Below are positions 41,559 to 48,584 of a stretch of DNA of 64,000 bases, one piece after another. Each line of letters opens with the position of its first letter. The stretch's first letter is position 1. The DNA lies in the IMG/VR virus record IMGVR_UViG_3300039191_000223, positions 1-64,000 of that record; one strand, written 5' to 3'. Source of the stretch: a virus. The translations under genes and the position numbers were made by a program. The notes under the pieces were generated by a model. The model did not search any database and was not told the origin of the DNA. It worked only from the letters and a program-made list of their open reading frames with translations.

Positions 41559-42416
41559 TTACATCACCAATATATGTTGTTGGGCTTCAAAAAGCAGTTC
41601 TTGGAAATAATGATTCAAGGTATTTTCAAAACTACCCAAGTCTTTCAATTCTTCATACGCCTCTTTATCGCGGACGGATACATCTCCGAAATTGCCAGCT
41701 TTAAATCTCTCGGGAAGATCATTCATTGTAACCTTACCTGTTATCAAATACTGCGCAAACAACTCATTGTATAGTTCAAAGTATTCTCGCATGTTGTTAT
41801 CGCGAGCAGACTTGAACGTTCCAAGATTATGCGCCAAGTGCTTAAACAACAATTGGTCTCGACGGGCATATGGACCGAACTTACCCTTTGCATTAAAGCC
41901 CTTAATACCGTATACGTCTTGGAAGAATGTATTGAATTCATTGCCGATGTAATCGACAACTTCTTGATATGATCTGAATTGACGCCCACCACCATGCGTC
42001 ATGCTGAATCGAGAAAGGGCATGGCCTATTCGATGTGCCATGATCCATGGGGTCATATTGATTCGTTCTGCGCCACTATTATTAGTGAAGATGACATTTA
42101 TTTCATCTTCGTCGCCAAAGTTAGGTTCAACCTTGTCAGCTACTTCGTCTCCAAGATTTTCACGAACCCAATCTAAATCAACGGCACCTACCTCAGTATG
42201 ATTTCTACCTTTGGGGGTGTTTACAAAATACAGATTGATATCGAATTCGGTCTTACCGAATTTCTTGGCAACAATTTCTTTAAACTTAGGATTGGTGATC
42301 ATCTTCCGATCACGGGGGTCTCTGAAAGATGATCCTTTTGAGAAATCTCCAATAGGTTCGAAGTCCTTCAGAGGAACTTCTGATATCACACTTTCAAGAA
42401 TAGATGTTATTTTCAC
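41559..42416 (-). CDS. Zincin-like protein with HRIGH motif and possible capsid-targeting leader
   Basis: TPWIMAHRIGHALSRFSM is placed like the HExxH helix of zinc metallopeptidases, but the catalytic Glu is Arg; YNELFAQYLITGKV offers a third ligand. The start is GTG with a perfect TATAAATA upstream (42440-42447). The leader MKITSILESVISE ends in I-L-E, which matches the (L/I)-x-E cleavage rule of T4 protease gp21 for head-packaged proteins. It may be an inactive or altered protease injected with the DNA. Confidence 0.5.
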   Translation of the reverse strand: MKITSILESVISEVPLKDFEPIGDFSKGSSFRDPRDRKMITNPKFKEIVAKKFGKTEFDINLYFVNTPKGRNHTEVGAVDLDWVRENLGDEVADKVEPNFGDEDEINVIFTNNSGAERINMTPWIMAHRIGHALSRFSMTHGGGRQFRSYQEVVDYIGNEFNTFFQDVYGIKGFNAKGKFGPYARRDQLLFKHLAHNLGTFKSARDNNMREYFELYNELFAQYLITGKVTMNDLPERFKAGNFGDVSVRDKEAYEELKDLGSFENTLNHYFQELLFEAQQHILVM

Positions 42417-42439
42417 AATAATGTTCTCCAGTTTGAAAG

Positions 42440-42447
42440 TATTTATA
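42440..42447 (-). promoter_or_regulatory. T4-type late promoter
   Basis: TATAAATA on the minus strand, 23 bp upstream of the GTG start of the HRIGH protein. Confidence 0.75.
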
Positions 42448-42452
42448 AGAGT

Positions 42453-42529
42453 TGGTGGGTGTAGCAGGGTTTGAACCTGCGAACCTCCACGATGTCAACG
42501 TGGCGCTCTCCCAACTGAGCTATACACCC
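42453..42529 (-). tRNA. tRNA-Val (GAC)
   Basis: Acceptor GGGTGTA/TACACCC, D-arm AGCTCAGTTGGGAGAGC, anticodon loop TTGACAT (GAC, reads GUC/GUU), T-arm GCAGGTTCAAACCCTGC, encoded A-CCA. Confidence 0.95.
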
Positions 42530-42541
42530 ATGGAAAGCGGC

Positions 42542-43084
42542 TTACGCCGCTTCCTTGGTTACTTCTTCGTTCGTCAGCAATAACATACGCGATGCGTATA
42601 AATGGAGCGACGCTAGCGTTTCAATTGTAATACCAAAAGGTTCTATGAATTTTGATAACTTCATGCGATCCCTATTGATAAACCATAACTGGTGTTCATT
42701 GACTTGCTTATTGCTAGTATCATGATCTACCAAAAACTTGGCTTCATTAATTCTCAAATACAACTTTTCCTTCGCACTCGTAAAGCCGTCCTTACGATTA
42801 GTGGGTGACGGTTTAAATGTCACAGACAAATCTTTACCAGCCAAGAGACAGAAGAGCAACTGCTGACTTGCGTCTAAGTGGCAGGTCTTTGCGGTGTGCT
42901 TCTGGGGGCGCATAGCCTTGTCGATAGGACACCATGTTCTAATCTCAGTCTCTTCGTAAGTTGGCCTGTGCTTACCACTGTTGATGTAGTCTGCCCAAGC
43001 TTTGCGAAATGCCTCCACCAAAACCCAAAATAGCACCAAAAAACTCACCCATAGTAATTCTCCTTTGTCAGTTGCTAAGAGCAT
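42542..43084 (-). CDS. Membrane-anchored hypothetical protein
   Basis: A single N-terminal membrane helix (LLWVSFLVLFWVLVEAF) precedes 150 soluble residues with Cys/His (IRTWCPIDKAMRPQKHTAKT CH), possibly a metal site. Its start overlaps the end of a broken small gene (ATGCTCTTAG). No family recognised. Confidence 0.6.
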   Translation of the reverse strand: MLLATDKGELLWVSFLVLFWVLVEAFRKAWADYINSGKHRPTYEETEIRTWCPIDKAMRPQKHTAKTCHLDASQQLLFCLLAGKDLSVTFKPSPTNRKDGFTSAKEKLYLRINEAKFLVDHDTSNKQVNEHQLWFINRDRMKLSKFIEPFGITIETLASLHLYASRMLLLTNEEVTKEAA

Positions 43085-43226
43085 AGTAGCATACCATAAT
43101 GTATAAGTCTAGAGAGAATGAAAGATAAAATCATGAATATGGTCATAGAGCCAACTGCTAGTACGAAATGCCCCAGTTTAGTGGGAGTGTAATCGTCTTC
43201 ATTAAAAACAGCTTAGTTGTTTTCAT
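43075..43226 (-). pseudogene. Small membrane-protein gene with a one-base deletion
   Basis: From ATG at 43226 the frame reads MKTTK and then goes out of frame. Adding one A at ACTAAG lets it continue as AVFNEDDYTPTKLGHF then VLAVGSMTIFMILSFILSRL, a membrane helix, ending at a TAG (43075) overlapping the next start. The intact product would be about 50 aa. Homopolymer error or true decay cannot be told apart here. Confidence 0.45.
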
Positions 43227-43229
43227 TGT

Positions 43230-43304
43230 TGGTGCTCCTACACAGACTTGAACTGAGAATGTGACCTTACCAAGGTCGTGTTTTACCCGTTAAACTATAG
43301 GAGC
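43230..43304 (-). tRNA. tRNA-Thr (GGT)
   Basis: Acceptor GCTCCTA/TAGGAGC, anticodon loop TTGGTAA (GGT, reads ACC/ACU), T-loop TTCAAGT, encoded A-CCA. The outer anticodon-stem pair is C-A, as in the tRNA-Thr at 55685. Confidence 0.85.
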
Positions 43305-43317
43305 AGACTAATGGCAT

Positions 43318-43620
43318 TTAGCCGCCGTGACTAAACACATCATCTGGGTATGTTCGTCCATGGTAATAGTTGACCGGTATATCGAACTCTACCGTATTTT
43401 CACTACCATCTCTAGAGACTACTTCAAAAGAAAAGCGTTCATTGACGAAATCAATACCTGTAAAGGTATGACTGTCTAGTCTACCAACTGACACCATACT
43501 GTCAAGCTTAGATTTGACCTGTTTTACAAATTGTTTTTGCGTATCAGGATCATGGAGCGCTTCAGCATATGTACTCCGCAGATGCTTAATGTAACGTTGG
43601 TACTCTTCTTCTGGACTCAT
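43318..43620 (-). CDS. Hypothetical protein (100 aa)
   Basis: An N-terminal helical part (SPEEEYQRYIKHLRSTYAEA) is followed by a beta-rich part (FSFEVVSRDGSENTVEFDIP). No family recognised. It lies between tRNA-Thr and the broken gene at 43629. Confidence 0.55.
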   Translation of the reverse strand: MSPEEEYQRYIKHLRSTYAEALHDPDTQKQFVKQVKSKLDSMVSVGRLDSHTFTGIDFVNERFSFEVVSRDGSENTVEFDIPVNYYHGRTYPDDVFSHGG

Positions 43621-43628
43621 ATTAAACC

Positions 43629-43947
43629 TTACATTTTTATTTTTTTAGGCTTTGAGATTTGAAAAGTGCTAGGCCCTGAACAAGTTTCGTATTGTTCTTC
43701 TGTTCCACCAAACATATTTATTGCTTCCACAATAAAATAACCATCATCCGTTTTTGCCCATCATTAACCAAAAATCTTCGCCTTCTCTAAACTTAACAGC
43801 ATAATCAGTCTGGACTGATTCTGCCATTGCGTAATCGTAGATAGTACCATCATTCACAAGCCCTTGTAGGATCATGAGTCCTTTTTCTACTTCCTCAAAT
43901 ATAATTGCGTCTCTCACTGCGTCAAATTTTTCAGGTATTATTTTCAT
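43629..43947 (-). pseudogene. Hypothetical protein gene with one extra A
   Basis: The frame from 43947 (MKIIPEKFDAVRDAIIFEE) stops at 43744 after FWLMMGKNG. Dropping one A from GGCAAAAACGG lets it run on as TDDGYFIVEAINMFGGTEEQ, with a basic end (SKPKKIKM) at 43629. The repaired product is about 105 aa. Its start overlaps the release-factor stop (ATGA). Family unknown; whether the indel is real needs read data. Confidence 0.5.
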
Positions 43948-44621
43948 AATAGATTCATTCCACCTTTCATTATTTTTGTTGCTTTCGCAGTCTTACCTGT
44001 TTGATGGTCAATTACTTGATCATCCTGAAAGCGATATGTTCTTATTTTGTCACCACGCATACCAGAGCCCCGTTGTTCCCTAGTTATTTGTGATGTTTGT
44101 TTAGACTGGTCATTATATAACATTTCGCTAATCTGTGTCAATAGACTTTGCTTGGCCTCAGCATAATTGTTTTTACGGTTCCTACCTTGACGAGCTTCAC
44201 AAAGTCCAGTGGGCGTGTGGGTGAGGCGACAAGAGTTCTGCTTTTTATTTCTATGTTGCCCACCTTTACCGGTTCCTGAAAACCACTCAACGTGGAAGTC
44301 TTTATCATCGAGGGATAGATAAGCATCGTTTACTGATAACTGATTGGGGTCAACAACGGATACTGTAACCGTAGAAGTGTGGACTCTACCACGTTTCTCA
44401 GTTGGAGGGATTCGTTGTATTCTGTGCCCACCGGCTTCATTATCAAGGCCACGTAGGTCTTTACCAGTGATGTCGAGTTGTGTAAAGCTTGGATGAACTT
44501 TAACGTCACACTTTCAACCGTAGGTAGTTGATAGGCGGGAGTATGCTTCAGCTAGATCGTTGACAAATAGTTTGGAATCGTTACCACCCTCTGCCGGGTG
44601 AATTTCTAGAATGCGTTTCAT
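43944..44621 (-). CDS. RF1-type peptide release factor with in-frame TGA
   Basis: One continuous frame from ATG 44621 to TGA 43944, interrupted only by TGA at 44516-44514 (codon 36). Start EIHPAEGGNDSKLFVNDL is the RF domain-2 entry; HRIQRIPPTEKRGRVHTS is the decoding region with a PxT-type tripeptide (RF1-like, UAA/UAG); GTGKGGQHRNKKQNS holds the GGQ catalytic loop; QRGSGMRGDKIRTY is the C-terminal RF block. RF domain 1 is absent, so it is short (about 225 aa). The TGA follows Tyr-Gly and precedes Lys, where RFs often have Trp (GWK). RBS GAGGAAAG and GATAAATAAC late-like box upstream. Confidence 0.8.
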
Positions 44622-44644
44622 TTTACTTTCCTCTAGTATTAATG

Positions 44645-44892
44645 TTATTTATCCCATTGCCACGGTTTGCCGGGTTTACATAAAATAATATAATCACATA
44701 CCTTAGTTATTTCGTTGAAGTAATAGTATGCAGGGTCGTATACCCAGCCCCCACGACTTACTGTTATGTGTGGTACCTCTTTGCTACTCCATGTGCCGTG
44801 TTCATATTTCCCGAGCCACCATTTAAGACTGCTTCGAGGGCATTCCAACAATACCAAACTATAAAACACAATATAAAGATTAGAAAATCCAT
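44645..44892 (-). pseudogene. Small membrane-protein gene with a one-base deletion
   Basis: ATG at 44892 opens MDFLIFILCFIVWYCWNALE, a membrane helix, and then leaves frame near 44838; adding one A at TTAAATGG joins it to KWWLGKYEHGTWSSKEVPHI and VCDYIILCKPGKPWQWDK, ending at 44645. The 74-aa ORF from the GTG at 44869 in the second frame is the alternative start. The repaired product has about 83 aa, one membrane helix and a Trp-rich soluble part. Family unknown. Confidence 0.45.
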
Positions 44893-44945
44893 GGTGTTCT
44901 CCGATTAAAACGGATGCCTAGTCTACAAATTTGTATACATAGTGT

Positions 44946-45275
44946 ATGACATATCATATCACACAGAAAGAACTCAAGCAACTACTAAATCAGCTTAAAG
45001 AAAGTGCTAAAAAAAGAAATATAGAGTTCAATCTCACAACTGCGGATATAGACGAAATAGGAATCCCTATTACTTGTCCAGTGTTGGGGTTTCCTCTGAA
45101 GTTTCATCGAGGTCATCCACAGCACGATTCAATAAGCTTTGACAGACTGGATTCGTCACAAGGATATACGAAGGATAACCTTGTGATTGTATCGTTTCGT
45201 GCAAATCAGCTAAAATCAAATGCAACTCTAAGTGAAATGAAGTCATTGGTATCCTTTTACGAAAGTATATTATGA
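44946..45275 (+). CDS. HNH-type endonuclease-like protein
   Basis: The C-terminal half HPQHDSISFDRLDSSQGYTK then DNLVIVSFRANQLKSNAT is the pattern of phage HNH/endonuclease VII-like homing proteins (SxDRID...GYT..NV.V.S..AN). The first Cys-containing part is TCPVLGFPLKFHRG. Only one Cys-x2-like pair is seen. It is on the + strand inside a minus-strand operon, as expected of a mobile homing endonuclease gene. Confidence 0.7.
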   Translation: MTYHITQKELKQLLNQLKESAKKRNIEFNLTTADIDEIGIPITCPVLGFPLKFHRGHPQHDSISFDRLDSSQGYTKDNLVIVSFRANQLKSNATLSEMKSLVSFYESIL

Positions 45276-45276
45276 A

Positions 45277-45540
45277 TTACTGGCGTAGAACCGTAACTTT
45301 GCGCTTTGAATATACACAGGATTCAACAGGATACCGATACCTCATGTCAGCAGCATAATCAAATGCTCGCCATACATTTTGATGCTCCCGAACAAAATCA
45401 AAGTCTCGGTCAACAACCACCGTTGGTTCTGCCCCAAAATAGCAAGTCAAATGGTATACAGTAGAGATTTTGTTACCTTCAGAACATCCGTTTAGCAATA
45501 TACCAAACAGAATAATGATGATGGCTGTGATTGTTTTCAT
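45277..45540 (-). CDS. Small lipoprotein
   Basis: Signal peptide with lipobox: IIIILFGILLNGCSEG, so Cys is lipidated and the 68-aa mature part (FGAEPTVVVDRDFDFVREHQ) is anchored in the membrane. Phage lipoproteins of this size can block superinfection or serve as spanins, but no spanin partner is seen nearby. It converges on the HNH-like gene with a 1-bp gap. Confidence 0.7.
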   Translation of the reverse strand: MKTITAIIIILFGILLNGCSEGNKISTVYHLTCYFGAEPTVVVDRDFDFVREHQNVWRAFDYAADMRYRYPVESCVYSKRKVTVLRQ

Positions 45541-45576
45541 TTTTAAATTACCTAGTTAGTTTTTGTACAGCAAATG

Positions 45577-46764
45577 CTACTGGTACTCAGTAGCATCGCC
45601 CTTACGAGTCAAGTATGCAGCACTGACACTCTTGAGAATCACACGACCAATCTCATTGTCTCGACGCTCAATCGCGGTTCTGATCACAATACCCTCACGG
45701 ATATGCGCCTCTTTTCCTGACAGCGTTTCCTTACCATCGGTGTATTCCTGCATCACCTCTACCGAAAACGGACCACTGTAAAGAACAGGCATGTACTCAA
45801 CCGCATAGCCACCGTATTTAATCTCGTCACCAATGCCATCGTCCGATTCATGGAGTCTATTCTCAAACCATTCTAGGGCATCAAGTACTTCATCGGAGTT
45901 AAGGTAACGGCCCGTCTCACCATTGCCATTAGGATTGCCCACGTAAATGTCAAACACCCTAAACACCGGTTCCGTAGAGCCATAGTGCAAATCCTGCACA
46001 CCTTTACCGAAAATCTCACCAAGAACAAAGATGCTATCGGTATCCAGTAGGTGAGTAAGCTCATCGACAAGAGCTTGACCAACGTCATTGAACATCTTCA
46101 CATACAGGTTGGAAGCATTCATCGGGTTAAGCTTAAATGCTAGACCCTGCTTGCCAAGACCTTTCGAGTTCACAATGTAAGTCTGGTCATAGATGCCCAT
46201 GGACACAAAGGTCCCGTGCGCCTTCTCCGTGAAGATAACTTCCTCCCCATCCTGAATCACATCCGGGTTGTTTTTCCAATTCTCAATATCGAATCGGAGA
46301 GTCTTGCCACTAGCATTCCAAACCTGCCCTGCCATATGCACCGGAATCGGCGGCTCGTACTTTACGATGCGAAGGTAGTGAGTTACAACAGCACCTTCAG
46401 GCACATAAAGATCAGTAGGACCCTCATCAGGATCGATGAAATGCATGTCATACCATTCGGAGCCATCAGTCGTCTCGCACTTCTTCAAGGGGTAAATCAG
46501 ACCTTGAGACAGCACACCGCGAAGCTTGATAGCCTTCACACGGTCACTGTTTTTACCAGCAAGCCTACCTTCCAGCCCAAGCTCTTTAACAAGCCACTGG
46601 GGCAACACAGCCTGTTCAGGAATATAAACGGCAAGGTCGCCCGTCTGGAACTGTCCCTTACGCACGATAGAACGATATCCACCAACGACAGCGAGTTCGA
46701 GAGCATCAGCATTCGGATGCTCTTCGATGGTTAGTCTAACTACTTTGACGTTAAATTCTGACAT
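45577..46764 (-). CDS. RNA ligase of the Deinococcus Rnl5 type
   Basis: The N-terminal OB-like domain (VRLTIEEHPNADALELAVVG, GDLAVYIPEQAVLPQWL) followed by a nucleotidyltransferase domain (FTEKAHGTFVSMGI, motif I with catalytic Lys; FVLGEIFGKGVQDL, motif III-like; REGIVIRT, motif IV; RVILKSVS, motif V) is the arrangement of DraRnl/Rnl5, which seals 3'-OH/5'-P RNA nicks. 395 aa. The operon continues with guanylate kinase and another ligase. Confidence 0.85.
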   Translation of the reverse strand: MSEFNVKVVRLTIEEHPNADALELAVVGGYRSIVRKGQFQTGDLAVYIPEQAVLPQWLVKELGLEGRLAGKNSDRVKAIKLRGVLSQGLIYPLKKCETTDGSEWYDMHFIDPDEGPTDLYVPEGAVVTHYLRIVKYEPPIPVHMAGQVWNASGKTLRFDIENWKNNPDVIQDGEEVIFTEKAHGTFVSMGIYDQTYIVNSKGLGKQGLAFKLNPMNASNLYVKMFNDVGQALVDELTHLLDTDSIFVLGEIFGKGVQDLHYGSTEPVFRVFDIYVGNPNGNGETGRYLNSDEVLDALEWFENRLHESDDGIGDEIKYGGYAVEYMPVLYSGPFSVEVMQEYTDGKETLSGKEAHIREGIVIRTAIERRDNEIGRVILKSVSAAYLTRKGDATEYQ

Positions 46765-46815
46765 TGGTTAATCTCCTTCAATTTCGAGTGAGCTTACCGT
46801 GGCAGAAGCAAGCTG

Positions 46816-47451
46816 TCAAGCATTAATGGTGTCAAGAACTTCCAATACATCACTAAGGGCTTCTGTCTCATCACCATGCATAAACCGATTAAAATAAAGA
46901 TTATCCTCTAGCGTTCGTCCTTGCAAATATTGGTCAACCCAGCCACTTTCAACTTCAATAATGGTAGTCATGCGGCCTGCGTATTCTGTCATAAGATCAC
47001 AGTAATCATCCATGTCACCGTTACCCAAGAGCCGACGATAGTCTTCAGTGAACCTTTCAAGGAAACGCTGAGCCTGCAATTCGGTAGGGCAATCGATGAA
47101 CATATTGACGACCGTCCACCCCTTTTCCGTGGCATTGCGATTTATTTGAAACATACCATTAGGATCAACTACAATCACTGGCACCAAACCACTATCAAAC
47201 TTATCTTCAAATTCAGCGACACTGCCACCATACGAGTTTCCATTGAATGTAACCGTCTCCAACATTTCAATTTCGTCAAACTCGTTGGGAGTCACAAAAT
47301 GGTAGTTCTCCCCGTCAACTTCCCCTACACGCTTTATTCGAGTTGTGGTCGAGACAATTTCAGTAAACTTACCAGTGTCTACCATCAATTTGGTTAAGGT
47401 AGATTTTCCTGAACACGTTGGGCCGGTAATCGTAAAAATTATCTTATTCAT
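46816..47451 (-). CDS. Guanylate kinase-like enzyme
   Basis: P-loop FTITGPTCSGKSTLTKLM, then VSTTTRIKRVGEVDGENYHF, the GMP-binding signature of guanylate kinases, and MFIDCPTELQAQRFLERF (lid region). 211 aa, normal size. It phosphorylates GMP/dGMP for nucleotide supply. It lies between two RNA-ligase genes. Confidence 0.85.
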   Translation of the reverse strand: MNKIIFTITGPTCSGKSTLTKLMVDTGKFTEIVSTTTRIKRVGEVDGENYHFVTPNEFDEIEMLETVTFNGNSYGGSVAEFEDKFDSGLVPVIVVDPNGMFQINRNATEKGWTVVNMFIDCPTELQAQRFLERFTEDYRRLLGNGDMDDYCDLMTEYAGRMTTIIEVESGWVDQYLQGRTLEDNLYFNRFMHGDETEALSDVLEVLDTINA

Positions 47452-47477
47452 ATTATCTCCTTCCGTTTTATATTAGC

Positions 47478-48143
47478 TCAATTTCGTTGAAGGCGCAACA
47501 TATTTCGCTCGCCCCCAGACCACATCCAATGCTGGTCAGTCTGTACATGGCCTTTACGCACAAACTTAGCTATACTTTGTTGGAAGTCCTTAAGTTGAAA
47601 GCTTCCAGCTGGACGAATAACGTAGCCCTCAACAGTCTTTTGCATATCATCAGTATACAAAGCCTTGATCGCTTCCTCATCATACACGCCACGATAAAGA
47701 ACCGGCACATGATCCATATGATACTGCTCACCTGTTTTGATATGCCACTGTGTATTATTGCAGCGCTCAACGGTATCATCCCACGACAATGCAGTGTCAC
47801 CTTCCCACCACGAAAAGGCAAGAAAATAAGATGGTAATTGCGTGTAGATAATAGAATGCACAGCGAACATATTTTCACCACAGATTCGTTCATCATCTTT
47901 CAGTTTGAAGGAGACAGAACCCCACAGGTTTTTGACCCATTCACGAGACCAGTGGTATCCACTATTGACAGATCGAGCATGGATATGATCCCGATACATG
48001 GTGGTGCACTCCCCATCCATTTTCTCGGTAACAACAACTTCCATGCCCGCAAAGGCTGTAGTCGTATCGAGAATGATATCGTCTTCATCTGCACCCGGAG
48101 ACCAAGGCAAATGTGGGGTGCGGGGATATTTAACATACGTCAT
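47478..48143 (-). CDS. RNA ligase-family nucleotidyltransferase
   Basis: Motif I EVVVTEKMDGECTTMYRD (catalytic Lys in KMDGE), motif Ia IHARSVNSG, motif III-like CGENMFAVHSIIY, motif IV EGYVIRPAG, motif V-like SIAKFVRKGHVQTDQHWM. 221 aa. The HLPWSPG opening is typical of a phage RNA ligase group seen beside tRNA genes. It overlaps the next gene upstream by 4 bp. Confidence 0.85.
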   Translation of the reverse strand: MTYVKYPRTPHLPWSPGADEDDIILDTTTAFAGMEVVVTEKMDGECTTMYRDHIHARSVNSGYHWSREWVKNLWGSVSFKLKDDERICGENMFAVHSIIYTQLPSYFLAFSWWEGDTALSWDDTVERCNNTQWHIKTGEQYHMDHVPVLYRGVYDEEAIKALYTDDMQKTVEGYVIRPAGSFQLKDFQQSIAKFVRKGHVQTDQHWMWSGGERNMLRLQRN

Positions 48144-48457
48144 AGCTTAGCTTGCTCCAAGCGAATGCCTTTCAATTTACCTTCCAAGAAAAGATTACGA
48201 ATGGCTTTACGGGTTTCAAGATTAACATCCACCCCATCAGCGGACAACCATTCGATTAGCTCATCCGGCGTTCTAGGGTATTTAACATCAGAAGTTTCAT
48301 CGTCATCAATGATGGTTGGTTTCGATGGTACAGCGTTTACAGTGACGATGCCACTGTCGCCCCTATTCTTGAAGTATCTATAGATTACCCAAATAGGTGC
48401 AATAACTACAGATGCTGCTCCAAGAAGCATTCCCAACACAAGAATAATTTCCAACAT
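48140..48457 (-). CDS. Membrane-anchored hypothetical protein
   Basis: One N-terminal membrane helix (ILVLGMLLGAASVVIAPIWV) followed by a soluble tail with PRTPDELIEWLSADGVDVNL. Its end overlaps the RNA ligase start. A strong hairpin lies 17 bp upstream of its start, ahead of the ribosome site (see 48474). No family recognised. Confidence 0.6.
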   Translation of the reverse strand: MLEIILVLGMLLGAASVVIAPIWVIYRYFKNRGDSGIVTVNAVPSKPTIIDDDETSDVKYPRTPDELIEWLSADGVDVNLETRKAIRNLFLEGKLKGIRLEQAKL

Positions 48458-48473
48458 TTTTTCTCCTAAATGA

Positions 48474-48512
48474 CCAAAGCCTTGAAGGATACTTTACCCT
48501 TCAAGGCTTTGG
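48474..48512 (-). promoter_or_regulatory. 15-bp perfect hairpin upstream of ribosome site
   Basis: CCAAAGCCTTGAAGG (48474-48488) and its complement (48498-48512), loop 9 nt. It is not followed by a U-run in either direction, so it is unlikely to be a terminator; RNA processing, mRNA stability or a translation switch for the gene at 48457 are possible. Confidence 0.6.
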
Positions 48513-48551
48513 ACATTCTACCAATTTTATAGAGTTTGTCAACCCCCTAAA

Positions 48552-48584
48552 AAGAAAAGCCCTCTTCGGAGGGCTTTTCTTTAT
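48552..48584 (-). terminator. Rho-independent terminator
   Basis: AAAAGCCCTC / GAGGGCTTTT stem, TTCG loop, flanked by A- and T-rich runs; works in both directions. It follows the stop of the 411-aa gene (48584). Confidence 0.92.

Noticed and set aside
44138-44326. 62-aa ORF on the minus strand
   Set aside because: It is an out-of-frame shadow of the release-factor gene, whose own frame carries the GGQ motif.
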